DNA of 13,312 nt from JBFMCC01 sp034435275 (GCA_034435275.1 DAOTXP010000251.1:1-13312); one strand, 5' to 3'; shown: positions 1-7,430, counted from the first letter of the stretch. The notes: generated from the sequence alone by a model not told the origin. A program made the numbers and translations.

Positions 1-133
1 CGGCGGGCGGGATCATACGACAGTCATGCACGCCATCAAGAAAATTTCGGATGGGCTGGCAAAGGACGACCGCATGCAACGCCAGTTGATGCAAATCCGC
101 CAGCAGCTGTATGGGCAGGCGGCGGTGGTGTGA
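1..133 (+). CDS. dnaA: Chromosomal replication initiator DnaA, C-terminal end (partial)
   Basis: The reading frame that starts at base 2 gives 43 residues and a TGA at 131-133. Its opening GGRDHTTVMHAIKKI is the signature of DnaA domain IV, the helix-turn-helix that reads DnaA boxes at oriC; the R-D-H-T-T residues make base contacts in this family. The remainder (a helix rich in Gln and Arg, ending QLYGQAAVV) is the usual variable tail. Domains I-III (oligomerisation, linker, AAA+ ATPase) lie left of the window. The gene is followed at once by a strong terminator and an unrelated acyltransferase, not by dnaN. I saw no obvious cluster of DnaA boxes in the window. The identity is secure because of the signature, although only the tail is visible. 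Confidence 0.93.
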   Translation, partial: GGRDHTTVMHAIKKISDGLAKDDRMQRQLMQIRQQLYGQAAVV

Positions 134-139
134 CCAAGG

Positions 140-169
140 GCCTCGGTCGAAAGACCGGGGCTTTTTTCT
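140..169 (+). terminator. Rho-independent terminator after dnaA
   Basis: The arms 141-148 (CCTCGGTC) and 153-160 (GACCGGGG) pair fully, with one G-T pair, across a GAAA tetraloop. The pair 140-161 extends the stem, and a T-rich tail follows (162-169). It begins 7 nt after the dnaA stop codon. Confidence 0.92.
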
Positions 170-178
170 TGAAACGGC

Positions 179-184
179 TATAAT
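179..184 (+). promoter_or_regulatory. Putative -10 box for the acyltransferase gene
   Basis: A perfect TATAAT lies 22 nt before the acyltransferase ATG and just after the dnaA terminator. No good -35 hexamer sits at 16-18 nt upstream; the nearby TTGAAA (169-174) is too close. If used, transcription would start about 15 nt before the ATG, leaving a very short leader. Confidence 0.5.
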
Positions 185-205
185 GGAGCGCTGGAAAACG
201 ATTCA

Positions 206-1315
206 ATGAAGCGCATTCAAGGCCTGGACGGCCTGCGAGCGGTTGCCTTTCTTCTGGTATTCTTCTTTCATGTCTATTGGTTCCTGCCCGGTTGGATCGG
301 CGTCCAGTTGTTCTTTGTCCTTTCGGGTTTTCTGATCACGGGCATTTTGCTCGACATGAAGGAAAGGCTGGTGGCCAAAGATTTTTTCATCAAATTCTAT
401 GGCCGCCGTTTCCTGCGCATCTTCCCGCTGTATTACTTTTATCTTTTGGCGACAACTTTGCTGGTGTCGTGGCTCCTCGAGCAGGGGTTCCGTGTCGCGT
501 ACATGCGCGACTTTCAGGAGCAATTGCCCTACGCGCTCACTTACAGCTACAATTTCTATTTTGCCACCAGTTACTTCGAGCGCCCGATCAGCCTTCTGAC
601 GCATTTTTGGTCGCTGGCGGTCGAGGAACAATTTTATTTTGTGTGGCCTTTCCTCATCTTCCTCACGCCGCGTAAATACGCGAGGCATGTCTTCTTGGGG
701 GTGATTGCGTTCAGCCCGTTGTTCCGCCTGGGAATCACGATTGTTGACCAGAACGATTTGTGGTCATTCCTCTCTCCCATCGAAGGGCTTGCCGCCTACG
801 TGTTGCCATTCTCCCACTTGGATGCGTTTGCCTTTGGAGCACTTCTCAACGCGGTTGACCTTCCCAAAGCTAAACAGCAGTTTTGGGCATTACTCCTTAC
901 CCTGCCTGTTGTTGGCGCGCTCACGGATTATTTGGCCGCGGGCACCTGGGAGTACCTGCCTCATCTGGGGTTGATCGAACCGCTGACGTATGCCTATAAG
1001 CCCGTCTGGGGTTACAGCGCCTTGGATTACCTCTTTGCATTACTCGTTTACGGCGTCGCGCGCGAAGGTTGGTGGAGGGCCGTTCTGGATTCGAGGCCGA
1101 TGAGTTATCTCGGCAAAATATCGTATGGATTGTATGTCTATCATAGCGCCATCATCTGGTTCATCTACGTCTGGATAGGCCATTCCCAACTGAAACCGTT
1201 TCCGATTTGGGCCGCGGCCCTTGCGCTGGGGTTGACCATCCTGATCGCGGGGCTGAGTTATCGGTTCATGGAAAAACCCTTGATTGACCTGAAGGACCGC
1301 TTTTTTCCTATTTAG
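206..1315 (+). CDS. Acyltransferase 3 family membrane protein (OafA/YrhL-like)
   Basis: The 369-residue protein is an integral membrane acyltransferase of the family that O-acetylates or O-acylates cell-surface sugars and lipids (PF01757 type). The family's essential Arg-x10-His is intact at the start: R11 in GLDGLRAVAF and H22 at the end of the first membrane helix. Other family blocks are FVLSGFLITGILL, RRFLRIFPLYY and HFWSLAVEEQFYFVWP (around residues 131-147). About ten hydrophobic segments run to a basic C-terminus, as expected for the single-domain members; there is no attached SGNH domain. The ATG follows a TATAAT by 22 nt and has only a weak purine stretch (GGAAAA) ahead of it. The acceptor is unknown; lipopolysaccharide, exopolysaccharide or a lipid head group are all possible. 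The family call is firm and the substrate is not. Confidence 0.92.
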   Translation: MKRIQGLDGLRAVAFLLVFFFHVYWFLPGWIGVQLFFVLSGFLITGILLDMKERLVAKDFFIKFYGRRFLRIFPLYYFYLLATTLLVSWLLEQGFRVAYMRDFQEQLPYALTYSYNFYFATSYFERPISLLTHFWSLAVEEQFYFVWPFLIFLTPRKYARHVFLGVIAFSPLFRLGITIVDQNDLWSFLSPIEGLAAYVLPFSHLDAFAFGALLNAVDLPKAKQQFWALLLTLPVVGALTDYLAAGTWEYLPHLGLIEPLTYAYKPVWGYSALDYLFALLVYGVAREGWWRAVLDSRPMSYLGKISYGLYVYHSAIIWFIYVWIGHSQLKPFPIWAAALALGLTILIAGLSYRFMEKPLIDLKDRFFPI

Positions 1316-1395
1316 GTTGTTTCCCGCCTCCTTGTGGACCTGGCGAGGACTCCCGCTTCAGGGACCGATCCCCGATTCGCGTGCCCGCATTTCTG

Positions 1396-1404
1396 TGGTA
1401 TACT
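1396..1404 (+). promoter_or_regulatory. Extended -10 promoter for rpsB-tsf
   Basis: The sequence TGGTATACT is an extended -10 element (TG, one base, TATACT). The best -35 at the right spacing (1376-1381, TTCGCG) is weak, which is usual for extended -10 promoters. It would start a transcript near 1411 with a leader of about 155 nt before rpsB. No terminator for the upstream acyltransferase is apparent between 1316 and 1395. Confidence 0.5.
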
Positions 1405-1567
1405 CCCGTCGCTTCCGCTCCGGCGGGACATATCTTGCCTGGGCGGGCAACGTACGCCCAACTTCACACGCCTGCGGACTTGCCAGTGCGTGCCGCGGAC
1501 CCGAGTGGACGCGGTCGCTGGCGGGGATGAACCAGGCGGAGGCCAAACGCAAGGAGGTTCGTTCCCC
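1405..1567 (+). promoter_or_regulatory. Structured 5' leader of rpsB (candidate regulatory leader)
   Basis: About 160 nt lies between the putative promoter and the rpsB ATG with no credible coding sequence. It holds at least two GC-rich hairpins: TCCCG/CGGGA flanking a pyrimidine-rich loop (1403-1427), and TGGGCG/CGCCCA at 1440-1445 and 1455-1460 with a 9-nt loop. It ends in the strong Shine-Dalgarno AAGGAGG (1551-1557). Ribosomal protein leaders of this size often bind the encoded protein for feedback control. Whether this one does is inference; I do not recognise a named RNA family. Confidence 0.35.
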
Positions 1568-2560
1568 ATGGCCGTTATTTCCATGAAGGCCCTGCTTGAG
1601 AGTGGTGTCCATTTCGGTCACCGCACTAACAAGTGGGATCCCCGTATGAAGCCGTACATCTTCACCGAGCGTAACGGCATTCATATCATTGACCTGCAAC
1701 AGACCGTCAAACTGTTGAACCAAGCTTATAACGTCGTCCGCGATGCGGTGGCGAATGGCGGCACCGTGTTGTTCGTCGGCACCAAACGCCAGGCGCAGGA
1801 GACCATCAAGGAAGAGGCGCTCCGTTGTGGAATGCCCTACGTCACCGAGCGCTGGCTGGGCGGCATGCTCACCAACTGGTCCACGATGTACAATCGTATC
1901 CAGGAACTGGACCGCCTTGAGCAGATGCGCGACAGCGGCGAGATCAACCGCCTCACCAAAAAGGAAGGCCTGCTCATCGGCCGCGAGATTGACCGCCTGC
2001 TTACCCGCCTCGAAGGCGTCCGCAAGTTGAAGCGCCGCCCCGACTTGATCTTCGTGGTGGATGTCGGCCGCGAGGAGGCGGCTGTGCATGAGGCAAACCT
2101 GCTGAATATCCCGATTGTGGCACTGGTGGATACCAACTGCAACCCGCGCGGCATTGATTATGTGATCCCCTCGAACGATGACGCCATTCGCGCCATCAAA
2201 CTGCTGGTGGCTAAAGTCGCGGATGCCGTTCTCGAAGGCAAGTCCATGCGCAAGGAAGAGGAAATGGCCGAAGAGCCTGCCGTGTCTGTGGAAGGCAAGG
2301 CGGAGGCCCCGGCCCGGCCGCGCAAGACCCAGCGTGTTGTGGAAGCCGCCAACGTGGACGACATGGGCGAAGAATCCCTGCTGGGTGAGGCCACTCTGGC
2401 TAAACTGACTGCCAGCCGCAAGCCGGTCGAGGTCGAAGAGGAATTGATCGAAGCGGAGAAGGCTGAAACGGCCGAAAAGCCTGTCAAGGCGAAACCTGCT
2501 TCCAAGTCCAGGAAGGGAGCGGATGAAAAGACTGAGGAAGGTGAAGAGGCGGCGGAGTAG
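1568..2560 (+). CDS. rpsB: Small ribosomal subunit protein S2 (uS2) with long C-terminal tail
   Basis: S2 joins the 30S subunit late in assembly and anchors S1 and the mRNA path in many bacteria. The N-terminal block (ALLESGVHFGHRTNKWDP) and the later VLFVGTKRQAQ, RWLGGMLTNW and NIPIVALVDTNCNP are diagnostic. The ATG at 1568 was chosen because it follows AAGGAGG (1551-1557) by 10 nt and yields the family N-terminus; the open frame extends upstream to 1334 but those codons match nothing. A second ATG at 1583 is possible but sits farther from the Shine-Dalgarno. At 330 residues the protein exceeds the usual 230-260: the S2 body ends near residue 226 and is followed by about 100 residues rich in Glu, Lys and Ala, probably disordered. 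It is followed 26 nt later by tsf, the classic pairing. Confidence 0.97.
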   Translation: MAVISMKALLESGVHFGHRTNKWDPRMKPYIFTERNGIHIIDLQQTVKLLNQAYNVVRDAVANGGTVLFVGTKRQAQETIKEEALRCGMPYVTERWLGGMLTNWSTMYNRIQELDRLEQMRDSGEINRLTKKEGLLIGREIDRLLTRLEGVRKLKRRPDLIFVVDVGREEAAVHEANLLNIPIVALVDTNCNPRGIDYVIPSNDDAIRAIKLLVAKVADAVLEGKSMRKEEEMAEEPAVSVEGKAEAPARPRKTQRVVEAANVDDMGEESLLGEATLAKLTASRKPVEVEEELIEAEKAETAEKPVKAKPASKSRKGADEKTEEGEEAAE

Positions 2561-2586
2561 TCCGTCGGTTGAACGAGGAAAGCAAC

Positions 2587-3195
2587 ATGGACATTACCAC
2601 CGAAATGATCAAGGAATTGCGCGCCCTCACCAACGCGCCCATGCTCGATTGCCGCAGAGCCCTTCAAGAATCCAATGGTGACCTTCAAAAGGCCATTGAC
2701 TGGTTGCGCGAAAAAGGCATGGCGACCGCCGCCAAGCGTGCCGACCGCGAGGCTTCGAACGGAATGTTGGAACTATATTCCCACGGCGGCGGACGCGTGG
2801 GCGTGATGGTCGAAGTCAATTGCGAGACCGATTTCGTGGCGCGCTCCGAGCAGTTCCGCACGCTGGCGCACGAGATCGCCCTGCAGATCGCGGCCAACGC
2901 GCCGAAGTATGTCCGCGCCGAGGATATTCCCGCGGCGGAACTCGAGCATGAGGCCGAGATCGCACGTGCCCACGCGAAAGAGGAAGGCAAACCCGAGAAC
3001 ATCGTCGCGAAGATCGTGGAAGGTCGCCTGGAGAAATACAAGGACGAGGTCTGCCTGTTGCGCCAGACCTATATCCGCGATGAAAACATCACCATCGAGA
3101 AGCTCATCCTGCAAAACGTGGCCGCCATCGGCGAGAACGTGCTGGTGCGCCGCTTCCAGCGTTGGGAACTTGGTGAAAGCGCAGGTAATCCATAG
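2587..3195 (+). CDS. tsf: Elongation factor Ts
   Basis: EF-Ts is the guanine-nucleotide exchange factor that recycles EF-Tu from GDP to GTP. The N-terminal UBA-like domain (MIKELRALTNAPMLDCRRAL, about residues 6-25) and the exchange motif ETDFVARSEQF (starting near residue 79) are both present. It has 202 residues, close to the short single-core form known from Thermus rather than the 280-residue E. coli type. The ATG at 2587 was chosen over an in-frame TTG at 2569 because GAGGAA (2575-2580) sits just upstream and the protein then starts MDITTEMIKEL. It is co-transcribed with rpsB and followed 5 nt after its stop by a strong terminator, so rpsB-tsf forms a closed unit. Confidence 0.96.
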   Translation: MDITTEMIKELRALTNAPMLDCRRALQESNGDLQKAIDWLREKGMATAAKRADREASNGMLELYSHGGGRVGVMVEVNCETDFVARSEQFRTLAHEIALQIAANAPKYVRAEDIPAAELEHEAEIARAHAKEEGKPENIVAKIVEGRLEKYKDEVCLLRQTYIRDENITIEKLILQNVAAIGENVLVRRFQRWELGESAGNP

Positions 3196-3200
3196 TCGGA

Positions 3201-3230
3201 AAGGCCAGCCTTCGGGTTGGCCTTTTTCTT
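3201..3230 (+). terminator. Rho-independent terminator after tsf
   Basis: The 10-bp stem AAGGCCAGCC / GGTTGGCCTT (3201-3210 with 3215-3224, one G-T pair) closes on a C(UUCG)G tetraloop and is followed by TTTTTCTT. This is one of the clearest terminators in the window. It separates rpsB-tsf from pyrH, although no convincing promoter is visible in the 37 nt between it and pyrH. Confidence 0.95.
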
Positions 3231-3267
3231 AAAAGTGTGAACCAAAATCCGTTGGAGGAGGCCGAGC

Positions 3268-3984
3268 ATGTCCAAACTAAAATATCGTCGTATCCTGCTC
3301 AAGCTGAGTGGGGAAGCCCTGGCCGGCGGGACAGGTTATGGAATAGACACAGACGAAGCGGATGCCGTCGCCAGCCGCATCAAGGAAGTCTTTGACATGA
3401 AAGTGCAGGTGGCGGTGGTGATCGGCGCGGGCAACCTGTGGCGCGGCAAGCAGGGACTGGAGCATGGCATGGATCGCGCCACCGCCGATTATATGGGCAT
3501 GCTCGCCACTGTGATGAATGCCATGTCCCTGATGGATGCGCTGGAACGCCAGGGCGTCTTCACCCGCGTCATGTCCGCCATCGAGATGCGGGCCATTGCC
3601 GAGCCTTATATTCGCCGGCGCGCCATCCGGCATCTCGAAAAGGGACGCGTGGTCATCTTCGGCGCGGGGACGGGCAATCCGTTCTTCTCGACCGATACAG
3701 CCGCGGCCCTGCGCGCTACCGAGATCGATGCCGACGTGGTCATCAAGGCTACCAAGGTGGACGGCGTCTACGACTCCGATCCCAAGAAGAACCCCAATGC
3801 CAGGAAATTCGACAGGCTTTCCTATATTGACGTGATCAACCGCCGCCTCGAAGTGATGGATTCCACTGCCATTACGCATTGCATGGAAAACAAGATTCCC
3901 CTGCTGGTGCTCAATCTATGGGACGCCACCGCCCTCGTTCGCGCCCTGCGCGGCGAATCGGTTGGTACATTGATTAGTGCGTGA
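3268..3984 (+). CDS. pyrH: UMP kinase
   Basis: PyrH phosphorylates UMP to UDP with ATP, the step that feeds all pyrimidine nucleotides; the bacterial enzyme is a hexamer of the amino-acid-kinase fold. Visible marks are KLSGEAL (residues 12-18, phosphate-binding), VVIGAGNLWRG (50-60), FFSTDTAAALRATEIDAD (about 139-156) and KATKVDGVYDSDP. Its 238 residues match the normal length. The start is supported by GGAGGAGG (3254-3261). It stands in the conserved rpsB-tsf-pyrH-frr order but is insulated from tsf by a terminator, so read-through or a weak local promoter must supply it. Confidence 0.97.
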   Translation: MSKLKYRRILLKLSGEALAGGTGYGIDTDEADAVASRIKEVFDMKVQVAVVIGAGNLWRGKQGLEHGMDRATADYMGMLATVMNAMSLMDALERQGVFTRVMSAIEMRAIAEPYIRRRAIRHLEKGRVVIFGAGTGNPFFSTDTAAALRATEIDADVVIKATKVDGVYDSDPKKNPNARKFDRLSYIDVINRRLEVMDSTAITHCMENKIPLLVLNLWDATALVRALRGESVGTLISA

Positions 3985-3993
3985 CACAGGTCC

Positions 3994-4027
3994 CGATTCC
4001 CCTCTCCCGGCCGGGCGGGGGGAATCG
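3994..4027 (+). other. Strong hairpin without T-tract in the pyrH-frr gap
   Basis: A perfect 9-bp inverted repeat, CGATTCCCC (3994-4002) and GGGGAATCG (4019-4027), is extended inward by CCC/GGG (4006-4008 with 4013-4015). No T-run follows on the + strand, so it is not a standard terminator. It may stabilise the pyrH 3' end, pause polymerase, or be a repeat copy. The remaining gap to frr (4028-4138) has AT-rich hexamers near 4103-4113 that could be a weak -10, without a good -35. Confidence 0.55.
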
Positions 4028-4138
4028 ATGGGATAGACTCTCGTTCTGCCTCCAAATTCTCTCGCACTGGGCGCGGCAGTAGCGTAATTTGGAAAGTTAA
4101 GGTATCCTTATATCGAACTTCCCTTGCCGGAGGCCCAC

Positions 4139-4696
4139 ATGATCAAGGATATCCTCAAAGAAGCCGAAGCACGCATGCAAGGCGCTCTCCACGCGCTGAT
4201 TGACGACCTCGCCGGAATCCGTACTGGGCGCGCCAGCCCCGCGCTGGTGGAAAAACTTCCCATTGAATACTTTGGCGTGCCGACGCCTCTCCTGCAACTT
4301 GCCTCGATCTCCGTCCCCGAGCCGCGCTCGCTGATGATCAAACCGTTCGATCCCTCCACCCTCAAGGCTATCGAAAAGGCGATTCAGGCCTCGGACCTGG
4401 GCTTGAATCCCAATAACGACGGCAAGTCCATCCACCTCAACCTGCCGCCGTTGAACGAGGAACGCCGCCGCGAGCTGGTCAAGCATGTTCATGCGCGCCT
4501 GGAGGAGGCACGCATTGCCGTCCGCAACGTGCGCCGCGACTCTCATAACGACATGCGCGATTTCGAAAAGGAAAAGATGATCTCGGAGGACGACCTCAAG
4601 CGCGGCGAGGAGGAACTGCAAAAACTGACCGACCGTTTCGTGGAAGAGATCAACAAACACGGCCAGACGAAGGAAAAGGAAATCCTGGAAGTGTAA
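4139..4696 (+). CDS. frr: Ribosome recycling factor
   Basis: RRF works with EF-G to split the post-termination ribosome from mRNA and tRNA. The 185 residues equal the standard length. Typical blocks are the N-terminal helix with LIDDLAGIRTGRASPALVEK, the beta-domain stretch PLLQLASISVPEPRSLMIKP, then SDLGLNPNNDGKSIHLNLPP and RRRELVKHVH. The ATG at 4139 follows GGAGG (4129-4133) by 5 nt; an in-frame TTG at 4124 lies upstream of that ribosome site and was rejected. uppS begins 27 nt after the stop, so the two are probably co-transcribed. Confidence 0.97.
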   Translation: MIKDILKEAEARMQGALHALIDDLAGIRTGRASPALVEKLPIEYFGVPTPLLQLASISVPEPRSLMIKPFDPSTLKAIEKAIQASDLGLNPNNDGKSIHLNLPPLNEERRRELVKHVHARLEEARIAVRNVRRDSHNDMRDFEKEKMISEDDLKRGEEELQKLTDRFVEEINKHGQTKEKEILEV

Positions 4697-4723
4697 CAGC
4701 GTCACCTCCGTCTCTGTTCACAC

Positions 4724-5467
4724 ATGACCAATCTTTCCCTGAACCTCCCCCCCGATAGAATCCCTCAGCATGTTGCTATCATCATGGATGGCAATGGCCG
4801 CTGGGCGATTCAACGCGGACTGCCGCGGGTGGCAGGTCACAAGGCCGGCACCGAGAATCTGCGCCGCGTGATTCGCTCCACGGTCGAGTTTGGCATCAAG
4901 TATTTGACGATCTACGCCTTTTCCACCGAGAACTGGGGCCGTCCGCCGGAGGAAGTGCAGGGCCTGATGGGCATCCTGCAGGATGTAATTGACCGCGAGT
5001 TGAACGAACTGCATGAGGAAGGCGTGCAGTTGCGTCACATTGGGCGGCTGGAACGCCTGGATGAGAAGATCCAGGCCAAAGTCCTGAAAGCGATCGAACT
5101 CACGAAGCACAACGACCGGCTGGTGCTCAACGTCGCCTGGAATTACGGGGGCCGCGATGAGATCGTCTGTGCCATCCAGAAGATGCTCAAAGACGGCATC
5201 CCGCCTGAACGCGTCACGGATGAGCTGGTCAGTCAATATCTGTTCACCGCGGGTGTGCCCGACCCCGACCTGGTTATCCGCACTTCGGGCGAATTGCGCG
5301 TCAGCAATTTCCTCATCTGGCAGGCTGCATACTCGGAGTGGTACGTTACTCCCACCTTCTGGCCCGATTTCGACAGGGAGGAATACCGCCGCGCGCTGGA
5401 GGCCTTTGCCCAACGCGACCGCCGCTACGGGGGTGTAACGGCCGCGGTGAACACGGCCCATGGTTAA
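4724..5467 (+). CDS. uppS: Isoprenyl transferase (cis-prenyltransferase, undecaprenyl diphosphate synthase type)
   Basis: The enzyme extends farnesyl or similar diphosphate with isopentenyl diphosphate in cis to make the lipid carrier for cell-wall and glycan precursors. All family motifs are present: IIMDGNGRWA with catalytic D22, GHKAG (38-42), YAFSTENWGRP (64-74), NVAWNYGGRDEI, and RTSGELRVSNFLIWQ (186-200) followed by YSE with metal-binding E205. Length (247) is normal. There is no Shine-Dalgarno before the ATG; the preceding bases are pyrimidine-rich, so translation may depend on coupling to frr or an unstructured start. The 3' end overlaps cdsA by 8 nt. Product chain length cannot be read from sequence alone. 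Confidence 0.96.
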   Translation: MTNLSLNLPPDRIPQHVAIIMDGNGRWAIQRGLPRVAGHKAGTENLRRVIRSTVEFGIKYLTIYAFSTENWGRPPEEVQGLMGILQDVIDRELNELHEEGVQLRHIGRLERLDEKIQAKVLKAIELTKHNDRLVLNVAWNYGGRDEIVCAIQKMLKDGIPPERVTDELVSQYLFTAGVPDPDLVIRTSGELRVSNFLIWQAAYSEWYVTPTFWPDFDREEYRRALEAFAQRDRRYGGVTAAVNTAHG

Positions 5468-6275
5468 GCGTACCGTCACTGCTTTCGCACTACTGGCGAT
5501 AGGCATGCCGGCTATCTTGTTTGGGGGAATTCTTTATTTGCTGTTTATTGGTTTCTTTGTGGTCATGTCAGCTTACGAATATACCCAGTTGTTTCGCACA
5601 GTTGGTTACCAACCGTCCATTTGGATGACGGTTGGGGGGACCGCCCTCATCCTGGTCGCCCGTTCGCAGTCGCCTGAATGGGCGGGGGCGGTTTTTGCAT
5701 TTACCATCTTGGCGGCCATGGCTCGTCATTTGCTGGCCTACGAACGCGGCCGAGAACAGGCCGCGATTGATTTTGTGATCACGGCCGGCGGACTCGCTTA
5801 TCTGGGCTGGGTGGGCAGCTATCTCATTGCCATCCGTGCCCTGCCCAACGGCGGCTGGTGGATGTTCCTCGTTCTGCCCACGGTTTGGATGGCGGATACA
5901 GGTGCCTATATCCTTGGCGTCAGATATGGAAAGCATAAGATGACCCCGCGCCTCAGTCCCAGAAAATCCTGGGAGGGTTACTGGGCGGGCGTCTTCACCG
6001 GCACGCTGTTCGGCGGATTCTTTGCATGGGCTTACCATGTCAATACCTTTGTCGGTCCGCTGACCATCAGCGTCTGGCAGGGCGCGTTGCTGGGCTTCGT
6101 ATTGAGCGTCCTCACCCCTTTGGGCGATCTGGGTGAAAGCCTCTTCAAGCGGCCTGCGCATATCAAGGATTCTGGCAGTTTCATCCCCGGTCACGGCGGC
6201 GCGTTCGACCGCATTGACGCCTCCCTGTGGGGCGCGGTGATCGGTTATTATTGGATCGTCTGGTTCCTTCTATAA
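5460..6275 (+). CDS. cdsA: Phosphatidate cytidylyltransferase (CDP-diacylglycerol synthase)
   Basis: CdsA makes CDP-diacylglycerol from phosphatidic acid and CTP, the branch point of phospholipid synthesis, in the cytoplasmic membrane. The family signature near the C-terminus is intact: LFKRPAHIKDSGSFIPGHGG followed by AFDRIDA (about residues 228-254), with the Asp residues that bind the metal pair. Around seven to eight hydrophobic segments fill the rest. The 271 residues match the family. Its ATG sits inside the last codons of uppS (8-nt overlap), so translational coupling is likely; no separate strong Shine-Dalgarno is seen. The uppS-cdsA pairing is very common in bacteria. Confidence 0.96.
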   Translation: MVKRTVTAFALLAIGMPAILFGGILYLLFIGFFVVMSAYEYTQLFRTVGYQPSIWMTVGGTALILVARSQSPEWAGAVFAFTILAAMARHLLAYERGREQAAIDFVITAGGLAYLGWVGSYLIAIRALPNGGWWMFLVLPTVWMADTGAYILGVRYGKHKMTPRLSPRKSWEGYWAGVFTGTLFGGFFAWAYHVNTFVGPLTISVWQGALLGFVLSVLTPLGDLGESLFKRPAHIKDSGSFIPGHGGAFDRIDASLWGAVIGYYWIVWFLL

Positions 6276-6292
6276 CTTTTCTGGAGACCGCT

Positions 6293-7279
6293 ATGGTAGA
6301 TACTGCTCCGACCCGCAACCTGGCCCTCGAACTCGTGCGCGTGACCGAGGCGGCCGCGCTGGCCGCGGGGCGCTTCATGGGCCGCGGCGACAAGGAGACG
6401 GCGGACCGCGCCGCGGTCGAAGCAATGCGTCTCGTCCTGCGGACGATTGACATGAACGGAGTGATCGTCATCGGCGAGGGGGAGAAGGATAAAGCTCCCA
6501 TGCTCTATAACGACGAGCATGTGGGCAACGGCTCTCCCCCGGACGTGGATGTGGCCGTGGACCCGATTGATGGGACGCGCCCTCTCGCGATGGGACGCGC
6601 CAACTCGCTGGCCACGGTCGCGCTCTCGCCGCGCGGCACGATGTTCAACCCGGGGCCATTCGTCTACATGAACAAACTGGCTGTCGGGCCCGCCGCGAAG
6701 GGCAAGATCAACATCGAAAAACCAATCACCGAGAATCTCAGGGCGATTGCAAAAGCCCAGGGCAAGTCGGTGGAGGACCTGACTGTGATCATCCTCGACC
6801 GCCCGCGGCACGCGGACATGGTGGCCGAGATCCGTCGCAATGGGGCGCGCATCCGCCTCATCCCAGACGGGGACGTGGCCGCCGCACTCATGACCGCCTG
6901 GCCTGATTCCGGCATTGACGTGCTGATCGGCATCGGCGGGACGCCCGAGGGCGTGATCGCGGCCTGTGCCCTGCGCGCCATGGGCGGAGAGATCCAGGGC
7001 AAACTCTACGCGCGGGATGAGGAGGAGTTGCGCCGCGGCCGCGAAATGGGTTATGATTTCGAGAAGATACTGACCATGGACGACCTGGTCACTTCTGAGG
7101 ATGTCTTCTTTGCCGCGACCGGCATCACCGACGGCCAGTTACTGCGCGGCGTGAAGTACTTCGGCGACGGCGCCCGCACCGACAGCCTGGTGGTACGCGG
7201 CCTGACCGGAACGGTGCGTCAGATCATGGCCACGCATCGGATTGATAAGTTACATGAATTGAGCGCGATCAAATATTAA
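6293..7279 (+). CDS. glpX: Fructose-1,6-bisphosphatase class II (GlpX family)
   Basis: This is the class II enzyme that removes the 1-phosphate from fructose 1,6-bisphosphate in gluconeogenesis; some homologues also take sedoheptulose 1,7-bisphosphate. Metal-site blocks are clear: GEGEKDKAPML, and VAVDPIDGTRPLAMGRANSL with D90-P-I-D93-G-T. Further marks are GIGGTPEGVIAACALRAMGG and TGITDGQLLRGVKYFGDGAR. The ATG at 6293 follows GGAG (6283-6286) by 6 nt and gives 328 residues, the family norm; the open frame extends 22 codons into cdsA but those are not conserved. It lies 17 nt after cdsA, so it could ride the same transcript. No terminator is seen right after it; a new promoter for tRNA-Asn begins 30 nt downstream. 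Confidence 0.95.
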   Translation: MVDTAPTRNLALELVRVTEAAALAAGRFMGRGDKETADRAAVEAMRLVLRTIDMNGVIVIGEGEKDKAPMLYNDEHVGNGSPPDVDVAVDPIDGTRPLAMGRANSLATVALSPRGTMFNPGPFVYMNKLAVGPAAKGKINIEKPITENLRAIAKAQGKSVEDLTVIILDRPRHADMVAEIRRNGARIRLIPDGDVAAALMTAWPDSGIDVLIGIGGTPEGVIAACALRAMGGEIQGKLYARDEEELRRGREMGYDFEKILTMDDLVTSEDVFFAATGITDGQLLRGVKYFGDGARTDSLVVRGLTGTVRQIMATHRIDKLHELSAIKY

Positions 7280-7309
7280 CCGACATTTTTCAGCCAGCCT
7301 CGCATTGGC

Positions 7310-7338
7310 TTGACATCGGCCTTTCTTGCTTATATAAT
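7310..7338 (+). promoter_or_regulatory. Consensus housekeeping promoter of tRNA-Asn
   Basis: TTGACA (7310-7315), exactly 17 nt, then TATAAT (7333-7338): both hexamers and the spacing match the sigma-70 consensus. Expected transcription start is near 7345, about 5 nt before the mature tRNA. Confidence 0.95.
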
Positions 7339-7349
7339 CCCGTTCGCCT

Positions 7350-7421
7350 TCCTCGCTAGCTCAACGGCAGAGCGGGCGGCTGTTAACCGCTAGGTTCGAG
7401 GTTCAAATCCTCGGCGAGGAG
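7350..7421 (+). tRNA. tRNA-Asn (anticodon GTT)
   Basis: All four arms fold. The acceptor stem is TCCTCGC (7350-7356) with GCGAGGA (7414-7420). The D stem is GCTC/GAGC around a 7-nt loop. The anticodon stem GGCGG/CCGCT carries loop CTGTTAA with anticodon GTT at 7382-7384. The T arm is CGAGG-TTCAAAT-CCTCG. The discriminator base is G7421, as expected for asparagine. No CCA is encoded, so the CCA-adding enzyme must supply it. The gene is a single-tRNA transcription unit with its own promoter and terminator. Confidence 0.97.
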
Positions 7422-7430
7422 CTAGATGAT

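Noticed and set aside
155..174. -35 box TTGAAA (169-174) for the TATAAT at 179
   Set aside because: The 4-nt spacing is far too short for a normal promoter.
203..688. 161-residue minus-strand frame opposite the acyltransferase
   Set aside because: Shadow of a clear membrane-protein gene with the R-x10-H motif; charged low-complexity translation with no domain.
1334..1567. N-terminal extension of S2
   Set aside because: Open by chance; the 78 codons resemble nothing in S2, and a strong Shine-Dalgarno places the start at 1568.
6227..6292. 22-codon extension of GlpX into cdsA
   Set aside because: The GGAG site and family N-terminus support ATG 6293.
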